Assembly: GCA_945906105.1 (NCBI GenBank)
Contig: CAMDQO010000032.1
Location: 1-32,813 of the forward strand
DNA length: 32,813 nucleotides
Reading direction: 5' to 3'
Source: Novosphingobium sp. Chol11
Lineage (GTDB): Bacteria > Pseudomonadota > Alphaproteobacteria > Sphingomonadales > Sphingomonadaceae
Of the stretch, positions 14,931 to 22,612 are shown piece by piece; position 1 is the stretch's first letter; every line of letters begins with the position of its first letter. The notes under the pieces were generated by a model. That model made no database searches, had not been told where the DNA came from, and was given only the letters and a program-made list of their open reading frames with translations. Made by a program: the position numbers and the translations under genes.

Positions 14931-16001
14931 ATGGAACGGGGGCGATTGCAGGGTCTGGACGGGTTGCGCGGCATTGCTGCGGCAGGTGTTGGCCTGCATC
15001 ATATTTTCTATCACTTCGCTTCCTGGCAAATCGCTGTCGCGCCGCTCACTGCCGTTGCTGACTGGCTCAAGACATCGGGCTGGACGCTGGTTGATCTGTT
15101 TTTCGTGCTTTCGGGCTATGTCTTCGCCCATGTCTATCTGCGCGAAGACGTCTATCTGCGCGATGATGGGCTGAGCAAACCTCAGGGTTTTGCCGATTTC
15201 TGGGTTGCCCGCGTGGCTCGGCTCTATCCGCTCCACCTTGTGACATTGCTGATAGTCGCACTGATTACCTTGGGGAATCCAGCCAATACGGCAACGGCCT
15301 TCCTCGCCCATCTGGGCATGGCTCAGGCTTTTGTCTCGCCGGTTGCCGGCACATTCAATCAGGCCAGTTGGTCGATTTCTATCGAGATGGTCTGCTACCT
15401 GATATTTTCGCTGACGCTTCTTGCTGGTCGCCGGGTGCTTATCTGGACGAGCGTCTTGCTGATCTTCATCGCGGCAGAAATGCTCTGGCTGACAGGCTCA
15501 CCGGGTGGGCCTTGGGCAGATGATGTGCTGTGGCGGGGTCTGCTGGGGTTTTTCCTTGGCCAGTGCTTGTGGCAAGGACGTGATGCGCTCGCCCGGATTC
15601 CCGGCGGAGTGCTGGTCATGGTGTTCTGCGCCGGAATTTGGCTCCAGCATGGTTCCTACAGCCCATTGCTGCCTTTGACCCTGCTGTCATGGCCTGCGGC
15701 CTTGTTGCTCTGCCTGCGGCTGCGTGTTTTCGCGGCGCGGCCAATGCAGTGGCTGGGTGATCGCAGCTACGCGATTTACCTCGTCAATTTGCCGATTATC
15801 ACGGGCACTACAGCGCTGATGAATGTCAAAGCGCTGAATATCTGGCAGATTATGGCAGTGCAGCTAAGCTTGGCACTGGCAATTCTGCTTGCCAGTGAGG
15901 CATCCTATCGCTGGCTTGAAAAACCGGCGCGACGCAGCATCCGGCAAGCATGGTCACATCGCCGTGCCGCGCGCGTCACTGTGCTCGCGCCGACGATCTG
16001 A
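14931..16001 (+). CDS. Acyltransferase 3 family membrane protein (OafA/YrhL-like)
   Basis: Integral membrane O-acyltransferase of 356 residues that would transfer an acyl group to a surface or secreted glycan; acceptor unknown. The family start LQGLDGLRGIAAAGVGLHHI contains the RG(I)A..H signature, and VDLFFVLSGYVFAHVY is the typical second-helix motif. FWVARVARLYPLHLVTL carries the conserved R-x-x-R-x-x-P. About ten hydrophobic segments run to the C-terminal YRWLEKPAR. It begins at an ATG with no clear Shine-Dalgarno. It is an accessory insertion between nusG and rplK, after a terminator. Confidence 0.92.
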   Translation: MERGRLQGLDGLRGIAAAGVGLHHIFYHFASWQIAVAPLTAVADWLKTSGWTLVDLFFVLSGYVFAHVYLREDVYLRDDGLSKPQGFADFWVARVARLYPLHLVTLLIVALITLGNPANTATAFLAHLGMAQAFVSPVAGTFNQASWSISIEMVCYLIFSLTLLAGRRVLIWTSVLLIFIAAEMLWLTGSPGGPWADDVLWRGLLGFFLGQCLWQGRDALARIPGGVLVMVFCAGIWLQHGSYSPLLPLTLLSWPAALLLCLRLRVFAARPMQWLGDRSYAIYLVNLPIITGTTALMNVKALNIWQIMAVQLSLALAILLASEASYRWLEKPARRSIRQAWSHRRAARVTVLAPTI

Positions 16002-16192
16002 ACGCACAACTGACCTCACAGTCGTTCTTTCCCTTCCCATCGCGCGCCGTTTCAGCTAGTGGGCCCGCTTCGCGTGGCTGAAAGGCCATGTGATTCCGTG
16101 CGGGAGGAGGTTTTCGGGCCTCTGCTTGACCGCTCACTCTGAGGTTCGTTCCTGAAACATGGGGCGGCCAACAGGAAGAAAAGGAGCCCCTC
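16002..16192 (+). promoter_or_regulatory. rplK: Leader region of rplK-rplA
   Basis: 191 bases without a gene. They end in a strong Shine-Dalgarno (AAGGAG at 16181-16186) before the GTG of rplK and contain a GAGG/CCTC inverted repeat around TTTTCGGG at about 16106-16121. The nusG terminator and the acyltransferase gene separate rplK from upstream promoters, so a promoter is expected here. I cannot point to one convincing -35/-10 pair, and no recognised L1-binding leader is evident. Confidence 0.45.
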
Positions 16193-16624
16193 GTGGCTAA
16201 GAAAATTGAAGGCTATATCAAGCTGCAGGTTGCAGCTGGCAGCGCCACTCCCTCGCCACCAATCGGTCCGGCATTGGGTCAGCGCGGCGTCAACATTATG
16301 GAATTCTGCAAGGCGTTCAACGCCGCGACGACAGACCTTGAAAAGGGTATGCCGATCCCGACGGTGATCACCGTCTATGCGGACCGCTCGTTCAGCTTCG
16401 TCACCAAGACGCCGCCGGCATCGTTCCTGATCAAGAAGGCCGCGAACCTCAAGTCGGGTTCGAAAGAGCCGGGCAAGATTTCCGCCGGCACGATCCTGCG
16501 CTCGCAGCTTGCAGAAATCGCCCAGACCAAAATGGTCGATCTCAACGCGAACGATATCGAACAGGCCACCAAGATCATCGAAGGCTCCGCGCGTTCGATG
16601 GGCTTGACGGTTGTGGAGGGCTGA
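16193..16624 (+). CDS. rplK: 50S ribosomal protein L11
   Basis: Component of the GTPase-associated centre, 143 residues. The N-terminal domain has [40 protein letters not shown] and the [19 protein letters not shown] segment; the rRNA-binding C-terminal domain runs to [20 protein letters not shown]. Start is GTG at 16193 behind AAGGAG. The stop is four bases before rplA. Confidence 0.98.
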   Translation: MAKKIEGYIKLQVAAGSATPSPPIGPALGQRGVNIMEFCKAFNAATTDLEKGMPIPTVITVYADRSFSFVTKTPPASFLIKKAANLKSGSKEPGKISAGTILRSQLAEIAQTKMVDLNANDIEQATKIIEGSARSMGLTVVEG

Positions 16625-16628
16625 TCCG

Positions 16629-17330
16629 ATGACATTCGTTTCCAAAAAAGCAAAGTCGCTCACCGAAAAGCTGGGTGACAACATGAAGCTCTATGGCGTT
16701 GATGATGCCATCCAGCTGCTGAAAGACCTCAAGACCACCAAGTTTGACGAAACGCTTGAAGTTTCGCTCAATCTCGGCGTCGATCCGCGCCACGCTGACC
16801 AGATGGTCCGCGGCATGGTGACGCTGCCTTCGGGCACCGGCAAGGACATCAAGGTTGCGGTGTTTGCGCGCGGCGACAAGGCAGAAGCCGCTCTGGCTGC
16901 TGGAGCTGACAAGGTTGGCGCTGAAGATCTGCTCGAAGACATGCAGGCCGGTAATCTTGATTATGGCCGCGTCATCGCCACACCAGACATGATGGGTCTG
17001 GTTGGCCGTCTCGGCAAGGTTCTCGGACCCAAGGGGCTGATGCCGAACCCGAAGCTTGGCACGGTAACGCCTAACGTCGCTGAAGCGGTCAAAGCAGCAA
17101 AGGGCGGCCAGATTGAATTCCGCGTCGAAAAGGCCGGGATCATCCACGGCGGCATTGGCAAGATGAGCTTCACTAACGAAGCGCTGCGCGCCAACTTCGA
17201 CGCTTTCGTTGATGCCGTGGTCAAGTCCAAGCCTGCTGGCGCCAAGGGCAAGTACCTTCAGAAGGTGGGCGTCAGCTCATCGATGGGGCCGGGCCTGAAG
17301 ATCGACGTTTCGACTGTCCCCGGCGGCTAA
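16629..17330 (+). CDS. rplA: 50S ribosomal protein L1
   Basis: L1-stalk protein of 233 residues; in many bacteria L1 represses the rplK-rplA mRNA. Landmarks: [80 protein letters not shown] and [20 protein letters not shown] chose the ATG at 16629, with GGAGGG eight bases upstream, over a TTG at 16611. A strong terminator follows after 24 bases; rplJ and rplL, often next in line, are not in the window. Confidence 0.98.
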   Translation: MTFVSKKAKSLTEKLGDNMKLYGVDDAIQLLKDLKTTKFDETLEVSLNLGVDPRHADQMVRGMVTLPSGTGKDIKVAVFARGDKAEAALAAGADKVGAEDLLEDMQAGNLDYGRVIATPDMMGLVGRLGKVLGPKGLMPNPKLGTVTPNVAEAVKAAKGGQIEFRVEKAGIIHGGIGKMSFTNEALRANFDAFVDAVVKSKPAGAKGKYLQKVGVSSSMGPGLKIDVSTVPGG

Positions 17331-17354
17331 GCCATTCGGGACTGACAGATAGTG

Positions 17355-17390
17355 AAAAGGCCGGGAGGGGAAACCTTCCCGGCCTTTTTT
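17355..17390 (+). terminator. Strong intrinsic terminator after rplA
   Basis: The arms AAAAGGCCGGGAGGG and CCTTCCCGGCCTTTT form a stem of about 15 base pairs with one G-T pair, followed by TTTTTTG. This is the best-formed terminator of the window and ends the rplK-rplA transcript. Confidence 0.92.
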
Positions 17391-17411
17391 GTTGACCAGA
17401 GTTGCGAAAAC

Positions 17412-17431
17412 TGCTGAACATATGTTCAGCA
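17412..17431. promoter_or_regulatory. Perfect 20-base palindrome, candidate operator of the TauD-type gene
   Basis: TGCTGAACATATGTTCAGCA is a perfect palindrome centred 61 bases before the dioxygenase ATG and 21 bases after the rplA terminator. Symmetry and length fit a homodimeric repressor such as TetR or GntR type. A second, imperfectly spaced GACCC/GGGTC inverted repeat lies at 17446-17459. No regulator gene is adjacent, so the protein that binds is unknown. Confidence 0.6.
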
Positions 17432-17482
17432 ATCGGATAAGCAGAGACCCGAACGGGTCCGCACGGATTTGGGAGAACAGTC

Positions 17483-18325
17483 ATGGCCATTCGCTTTGAA
17501 AATCTGAAGCCCAAGATCGGGGCAAGCGTTGTCTGGGACAGCCGTGAAGATCTGTTCACTGAAGAAGCCGCCAAGCTGATCCGCGAGAAAGTGGAAGAGC
17601 GCACGGTGCTGGTCTTCCCCAAGCTGAACCTCAGCGATGAAGAGCAGGTGCAGATCACCGAACTGATCGGTCCGCGTCAGATGATGCATGTTGATCGGGA
17701 AACCGGTGATCTGAAAGATATCTATCAGGTTACGCTGGACCGCAAGCTGAACCCGCAGCCCGAATATGTTCTCGGCACCTTCTTCTGGCACATGGACGGT
17801 ATCACCGTCGATGCCCCGCCCAGCTTTGCCACATTGCTTTCGTGCCGCCGCAAGGCACCCGAAGGCGGGCAGACCGAATTCGCCAGCACTTATGCGGCAT
17901 ATGAGGGCTTGCCCGATGCGGAGAAGGTCCAGCTGGCAGAGTTGAAGGCGGTCCATTCGGTCAAGGCCAGCCTCAGCCACATCGCCGATGCCATCCCCCA
18001 GCGCGAATATGATGCCGTGACCAAGATCGGCCTGATCAAGGAGCATCCGATTGTCTGGACGCACGGTTCGGGGCGCAAATCCATGGTGATCGGCACCACG
18101 GCGGATCATGTGGTTGGCCAGTCGATCGCGGCAGGACGCGCAATGCTGGTGCGGTTGCAGGAATGGGCGGCGCAGCCCGACTATTCCTATCGCCACCAGT
18201 GGGAAGAAGGCGATTTCGTGGTCTGGGACAATACCGGCGCGATGCACCGGGTGATCCCCTATGATGCCAGGTCCGGCCGGATGATGCACCGCACCTCGAT
18301 TGCGGGAACCGAAGCAGTCAGTTAA
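17483..18325 (+). CDS. TauD/TfdA family Fe(II)/2-oxoglutarate-dependent dioxygenase
   Basis: Predicted cytoplasmic non-heme iron dioxygenase of 280 residues. The iron-binding facial triad is visible: His103 and Asp105 in TFFWHMDGITVDAPPS, and His255 in VVWDNTGAMHRVIPYD, followed by Arg266/Arg270 (GRMMHRTSIAG) for 2-oxoglutarate. The Thr/Glu segment APEGGQTEFASTYAAYEGLP is typical of TauD-type enzymes. Members act on taurine, phenoxyacetates, alkyl sulfates and others; the substrate here cannot be read from sequence. GGGAG lies seven bases before the ATG. The cupin gene follows after nine bases, so they are likely one operon, perhaps controlled by the palindrome at 17412-17431. Confidence 0.9.
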   Translation: MAIRFENLKPKIGASVVWDSREDLFTEEAAKLIREKVEERTVLVFPKLNLSDEEQVQITELIGPRQMMHVDRETGDLKDIYQVTLDRKLNPQPEYVLGTFFWHMDGITVDAPPSFATLLSCRRKAPEGGQTEFASTYAAYEGLPDAEKVQLAELKAVHSVKASLSHIADAIPQREYDAVTKIGLIKEHPIVWTHGSGRKSMVIGTTADHVVGQSIAAGRAMLVRLQEWAAQPDYSYRHQWEEGDFVVWDNTGAMHRVIPYDARSGRMMHRTSIAGTEAVS

Positions 18326-18334
18326 GCTGGCGGC

Positions 18335-18748
18335 ATGATCCGCATTCTGCTTGCCCTTGCCGCTGCGACAACTGCTGCGGCTGCCGCGCCGCCTCCGGCA
18401 CCAATCACCCATGCCGAGATTACCGTGCCGCGCGCCAATGGTCCGCAGCAGGTGGTGGTCCAGACGCGCGAATTTCCCAAGGGCGCCTCATCGGGCTGGC
18501 ATGTGCATAACGGCACAGAGGTGGCCTATCTCGTCAGCGGCGAGATGGAATTCCGCGTTGCGGGCAACCCGGTGCAGCGCCAGCATCCGGGCGAGAGCAT
18601 AACCATTCCGCGCGGCATTGCCCACATGGGAACCAGCGTCGGCAATGAACCGGCCAGACTGGTGATCACACTGGTGGTCGATAAGGGCAAGCCGCTGCGC
18701 GTGGCGGTGCCTGTACCCAAGACGATGCCAGCGCCCAAAGGGCAATAG
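18335..18748 (+). CDS. Exported cupin-domain protein
   Basis: 137 residues. A short signal peptide (MIRILLALAAATTAAAAAPP) precedes a single cupin_2 barrel: SGWHVHNGTEVAYLVSGEME carries the H-x-H and Glu of motif 1, and PGESITIPRGIAHMGTSVGN carries the motif 2 histidine. This is a potential periplasmic metal-binding barrel; activity unknown. It starts nine bases after the dioxygenase stop and ends with TAG directly abutting the stop of the convergent gene at 18749 (zero-base gap). Confidence 0.86.
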   Translation: MIRILLALAAATTAAAAAPPPAPITHAEITVPRANGPQQVVVQTREFPKGASSGWHVHNGTEVAYLVSGEMEFRVAGNPVQRQHPGESITIPRGIAHMGTSVGNEPARLVITLVVDKGKPLRVAVPVPKTMPAPKGQ

Positions 18749-19297
18749 CTACCGCCCCAGGTTCGCCCCGGTATAGCATTCGAGCAGGTAGGCCAGCGGC
18801 CGTCCATCGGGCAGGCGCAACATGGCGCGGTGGGTTGAAATCGTGCCTGCCGGGCAATTATCTGCTTGGCCGCGCACCACTTCCAAGGTCTCGCGCCGAA
18901 ATTTCAGTGCGGCGGCGACTTTGCCAAAGGGGGTGTCGGTATCCTGCAGAGCCGCGTTCATCTCCGGGGTGAGACGCGATGGGACATACCAGTTCCACGC
19001 CACTGACAGCACCTTGGCGCCGCACAACAGGCGGACATTGCGCATGGCGAAAGTATCATCGTCATCAAGACCCAGCAGACGGCGCATCTTGGCCGGGGGA
19101 TCGTTGCTGCTTGCGCTGATCTGCTGCGCGCGGATTGGCGGCTCACCGATCTGATGCGCCATGCACCAGTTTTGCAGCGCCTTGGTCGCGCTGTCATGCG
19201 CGGCAAGATTCGCTTCAAAATCACCCAGTGTGGGCGTGGGGGAAGCAGCAGCTATCAGAGGAGCACTCAGCGACATCAGAGCTAGCCTAAATTCCAC
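18749..19297 (-). CDS. Exported protein with chorismate-lyase-like (UbiC/UTRA fold) sequence
   Basis: 182 residues with a hydrophobic N-terminus (LALMSLSAPLIAAAS) that looks like a signal peptide. The rest resembles the chorismate lyase/UTRA fold: RRLLGLDDDDTFAMRNVRLL, VLSVAWNWYVPSRLTPEM, and ISTHRAMLRLPDGRPLAYLL with ECYTGANL at the end, where UbiC has its strand order and final Glu. The assignment is tentative, from pattern only; a periplasmic member would be unusual. Start: GTG at 19297 overlapping the CinA/MoaB-type gene by 11 bases, or ATG at 19276. It is probably coupled to that upstream gene. Confidence 0.7.
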   Translation of the reverse strand: MEFRLALMSLSAPLIAAASPTPTLGDFEANLAAHDSATKALQNWCMAHQIGEPPIRAQQISASSNDPPAKMRRLLGLDDDDTFAMRNVRLLCGAKVLSVAWNWYVPSRLTPEMNAALQDTDTPFGKVAAALKFRRETLEVVRGQADNCPAGTISTHRAMLRLPDGRPLAYLLECYTGANLGR

Positions 19298-20045
19298 CAG
19301 CTACCGCCGGACGGTTCATTGCCTCCAGCCCTTCAGCTAGTGCGCGGCAGCAGGCGGCAAGATCAACAGCATCGACCGAGCGGATGACGAAATTGGCCCC
19401 GGTCTTGCCATCGCGCCAGAACGGGTAGGAACCGATCTGGCAGGTCTCGTGCGCCTTTTCGGTCAGCCGCAACAGTTCGGCGACTTCGCTTTCCTGCACC
19501 CAGCAGCCCATGGTTTCGGACAGCAGCACTGCGCCGCCTTCAAGCTGACCCGACAGCGCATCGAGCATCCCGGCGGTTATCTGCGGCACACCGGCCATGA
19601 TCATGATATTGCCAAAGCGGATGCCCGGCGCGCCGGTATAGCGATTGGGGATAAGGTCTGCGCCTTCGGGAACGCGCGCCATGCGCAGCCGCGCCTCGGT
19701 AAGCCCGCCGCGCGTTTCGTAATAGCCCTCAAGGATCGTCCGCGCCTCAGGATGGACGGCCACTGCCACACCCAGCGCCTCGGCAATGGCATCCACAGTG
19801 ATGTCATCATGCGTCGGGCCGATGCCGCCGGTGGCGAACAGATAGTCATTACGCGTCCGCAGCGCGTTCACCGCCTCGACAATAGCCGGGGTCTCATCGG
19901 CGACAACGCGCACTTCCTTTAACCGGATGCCCTGCACCTGCAGCCATGCGGCGATCTGGGCGATGTTCTTGTCGTGCGTGCGGCCCGAGAGTATCTCGTC
20001 CCCGATCACGATCAGCGCGGCGGTGTAGATGCGGGATTCGGCCAT
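19287..20045 (-). CDS. CinA/MoaB-type molybdopterin-binding domain protein
   Basis: 252-residue cytoplasmic protein annotated in relatives as competence/damage-inducible protein A or molybdopterin-binding protein. The MoCF_biosynth domain is visible: YTAALIVIGDEILSGRTHDK at the start, TRNDYLFATGGIGPTHDDIT as the GGxGPTxDD signature, and PGIRFGNIMIMAGVPQITAG. It is shorter than full CinA (~400 residues) and lacks the C-terminal nicotinamide-nucleotide amidase domain. ATG at 20045. It follows the monooxygenase gene by 11 bases on the same strand and overlaps the next gene. Confidence 0.88.
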   Translation of the reverse strand: MAESRIYTAALIVIGDEILSGRTHDKNIAQIAAWLQVQGIRLKEVRVVADETPAIVEAVNALRTRNDYLFATGGIGPTHDDITVDAIAEALGVAVAVHPEARTILEGYYETRGGLTEARLRMARVPEGADLIPNRYTGAPGIRFGNIMIMAGVPQITAGMLDALSGQLEGGAVLLSETMGCWVQESEVAELLRLTEKAHETCQIGSYPFWRDGKTGANFVIRSVDAVDLAACCRALAEGLEAMNRPAVAGGI

Positions 20046-20056
20046 GGCGGGAAGCG

Positions 20057-21553
20057 TTAGGCAGTCATGGCTTCTTCTACAAGTATAGGCGTGCCAGTGC
20101 GCTCAAATTTCATCCAGCCATCGTCGATCGGGGCAACCTTCAGCTCTTCCTTATCCTGCCGGTAATACATATGGATGCGCCAGGGCGCGGTGGTGGTGCT
20201 TTTGGGGATCAGGTGCTTGCCGCGCTGGAGATAACCGGACGAAAACAGATCGAACGGCTGATAAACCTCAAGATCATGGTTCTCGGGCAGCACCGGAGTC
20301 GCCACATTGACCTTCCAGGTGTCCATCTGGTTGAGCAGACGACATATCCAGTCAGCGACGATATCGACCCGCAGGGTCCAGCCTGCGTTGAGATAACCGA
20401 ACAGTACCGCCATGTTCGGTACGCCTGAAAACATGCAGTTGCGATACCAGAAATGCTGCGCCGGATCGACCGGCTGGCCATCAAGGCTGACCTTGACCTT
20501 GCCCAATGTGGCCAGCGTAAGCCCGGTCGCAGTGATGATCACATCGGCCTCGATCATGGTGCCGTCGGTCAGTTTGATACCGTCTGTCACCACCTTGTCG
20601 ATCACCCCGGTGACAACGCTGGCCTTGTCATCACGGATCGCCTTGAACATATCGCCATCGGGCACCAGGCACAGGCGCTGTTCCCACGGCGGATAGGGCG
20701 GCAGGAAGTCCTTCGGGTTCCATTTGTCGCCCAGTTCCTTCTTGGCCATGTCTTGCAGGAATTCGCCGACGCCTTCGGGCCGCGAGCGGGCGCGCTTGAA
20801 CATGAATTCGTGCAGCCGCTGGGCCTTTTCGCGGTTGAGCCAGTGCGCCCATTTTGCCGGCAGCACCCGCCGCGTCCAGTTGGAGAACTTGTCCTGCCGG
20901 GGCCGCACACCATACCATGTGGGCGTGCGCTGGAGCATGGTGACATGGGCTGCGCTCTCGGCCATCGACGGGACCACCGTCACCGCCGTCGCGCCCGATC
21001 CGATCACCACCACGCGCTTGCCCACATAGTCGAATTGTTCGGGCCAGAACTGCGGATGGATGACTGTGCCCTTGAACGCCGAGAGTGATGGGATTTCGGC
21101 GTCGTGAGGGTTGTCGTAATCGTAATAGCCGGTGCCGAGGAACAGGAAGCGCCCGGTAATTTCGGCTATCGATCCGTCGCCCTGCTTCGATTTTACGCGC
21201 CAGACACCGGCCTTGCTGTCCCAGTCAGCACTTGTCACCAGCTGGCCAAAACGCATCTTCGCAGCGATGCCCTTGTCCGCCACCACGCCGTGCAGATAGG
21301 CGCGGATTTTGTCGGCAGAGGCAACGGTGTCATCATCCTTCCAAGGAGCAAAGCTGTAGGAAAAGGTGTACATGTCCGAATCTGAGCGGATGCCGGGATA
21401 ACGAAACAGGTCCCAGGTGCCGCCCAGCTGCTCGCGCCGATCAAGCAGGACGTAGCTCTTGGTGGGGCAGCTATCGGCCAGATGGGCGGCCATGCCGATG
21501 CCGGAAATCCCAGCACCGACGATGATCATGTCCAGAATTTCGTTTTCAGCCAT
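20057..21553 (-). CDS. Flavin-containing monooxygenase, Baeyer-Villiger type
   Basis: 498-residue FAD- and NADPH-dependent enzyme that would insert oxygen next to a ketone. The FAD-binding GAGISG lies at 13-18, GGTWDLFRYPGIRSDSDMYT follows, the Baeyer-Villiger fingerprint FKGTVIHPQFWP lies at 160-171, and the second Rossmann motif is VVVIGSGATAVTVVPSM (about 181-197). The ATG at 21553 is chosen because GAGGG lies six bases upstream; a longer frame to 21616 has no support. The substrate is unknown. It is divergent from corA, with a candidate operator in the gap, and precedes the CinA/MoaB-type gene by 11 bases. Confidence 0.93.
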   Translation of the reverse strand: MAENEILDMIIVGAGISGIGMAAHLADSCPTKSYVLLDRREQLGGTWDLFRYPGIRSDSDMYTFSYSFAPWKDDDTVASADKIRAYLHGVVADKGIAAKMRFGQLVTSADWDSKAGVWRVKSKQGDGSIAEITGRFLFLGTGYYDYDNPHDAEIPSLSAFKGTVIHPQFWPEQFDYVGKRVVVIGSGATAVTVVPSMAESAAHVTMLQRTPTWYGVRPRQDKFSNWTRRVLPAKWAHWLNREKAQRLHEFMFKRARSRPEGVGEFLQDMAKKELGDKWNPKDFLPPYPPWEQRLCLVPDGDMFKAIRDDKASVVTGVIDKVVTDGIKLTDGTMIEADVIITATGLTLATLGKVKVSLDGQPVDPAQHFWYRNCMFSGVPNMAVLFGYLNAGWTLRVDIVADWICRLLNQMDTWKVNVATPVLPENHDLEVYQPFDLFSSGYLQRGKHLIPKSTTTAPWRIHMYYRQDKEELKVAPIDDGWMKFERTGTPILVEEAMTA

Positions 21554-21566
21554 TACCCACCCTCTT

Positions 21567-21584
21567 GTTAACATCAGTGTAAGC
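21567..21584. promoter_or_regulatory. Imperfect dyad upstream of the monooxygenase, candidate regulator site
   Basis: GTTAACATCAGTGTAAGC has partial twofold symmetry (ACA..TGT core) and lies in the 81-base divergent gap before the monooxygenase and corA. It resembles TetR-type sites by eye only; symmetry is imperfect. Confidence 0.28.
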
Positions 21585-21634
21585 ATAACGCCGGCGGATT
21601 GCCAGCGCCGCTTCACTCTGCAACATCACGCATC

Positions 21635-22609
21635 ATGCCGATTATTGCTGCACGCCGCTATACCGCCGGAAAGCCGGGCGAACATTCCCTTAAGATTGAC
21701 GGGGGCCAGCGCGATTCGCTGTTGCCGCGCCAGTTTGACTGGGTGGGGATGGCCGAACCGATCCCGGAGGAAATGGAGGCCGTTGCCAAGCAATTCGGGC
21801 TGCATCCGCTGGCGGTTGAAGATGCCCTTAATCCGCAGCAACTGCCCAAGCTGGAGGTCTATGGCCGCCATGTGTTCATTGTCGCGCGCACGGCAACGAT
21901 CGATGAGGGAGAGAATATCAATTACGGCCAGACCGCGCTTTTTCTCGGTGAGGATTTCCTCGTTACGGTGCGCTTCGGCTCAAACCGCGCGCATATCGCG
22001 CTGCGTCAGCGGCTTGAGACTGACCCGGAGCGGTTGGCCGAAGGTCCGGACTTTGTCGCCCATGCCATCCTCGATTTCATCGTTGATGGCCTGCATCCGT
22101 TGATCGAGCGGCTGGAAGAAGCCGTGCAGGTGATGGAAGACCGCGCGATCCATGCCTTCCCCGAGCAGTCGACGATCCGGCGCATCTTCCGCTTGCGCCG
22201 CCAGCTGCGCCGGTTTGAGCGCACCATCGGTCCGATGCGCGAGGTCTGCGAGAGACTTGCCATGACTGATGTGCCCTACATCGATGGCTCGGCTCATGTC
22301 TGGTTTCGCGACGTGCTCGATCATGTGCGGCGAACCATGGTGCGTTTGCAGGGGCTCAAGGAAACGCTGGCGAGCATCGTCGAAACCGCCAGCCTGCTCG
22401 AACAGCACCGACAGGGCGAAATGACTCGCAAACTCGCCGCCTGGGCTGCGATTCTGGCGGTGCCGACGGCGATTGCGGGCATCTATGGCATGAACTTCGA
22501 TCATATGCCCGAGCTGCGCTGGACCTATGGCTATTACGCGGTGATGGGCGTGATCGGCTCGATCTGCGGTGGTCTGTGGTTGCAGTTCAAGAAGATCGGC
22601 TGGCTGTAG
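21635..22609 (+). CDS. corA: CorA family magnesium/divalent cation transporter
   Basis: Inner-membrane pentameric channel of 324 residues for Mg2+ (Co2+, Ni2+). The large cytoplasmic domain includes EEMEAVAKQFGLHPLAVEDA, YGRHVFIVARTATIDEGENI and a long helical part to RQGEMTRKLAAWAAILAVPT. Two membrane spans close the protein, with the signature Gly-Met-Asn at 285-287 (IYGMNFDHMPE) between them. Start at ATG 21635 (MPIIAARRYTAGK), the usual family start; no good ribosome binding site is visible. It converges with the serine hydrolase gene with a three-base gap. Confidence 0.96.
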   Translation: MPIIAARRYTAGKPGEHSLKIDGGQRDSLLPRQFDWVGMAEPIPEEMEAVAKQFGLHPLAVEDALNPQQLPKLEVYGRHVFIVARTATIDEGENINYGQTALFLGEDFLVTVRFGSNRAHIALRQRLETDPERLAEGPDFVAHAILDFIVDGLHPLIERLEEAVQVMEDRAIHAFPEQSTIRRIFRLRRQLRRFERTIGPMREVCERLAMTDVPYIDGSAHVWFRDVLDHVRRTMVRLQGLKETLASIVETASLLEQHRQGEMTRKLAAWAAILAVPTAIAGIYGMNFDHMPELRWTYGYYAVMGVIGSICGGLWLQFKKIGWL

Positions 22610-22612
22610 TCC

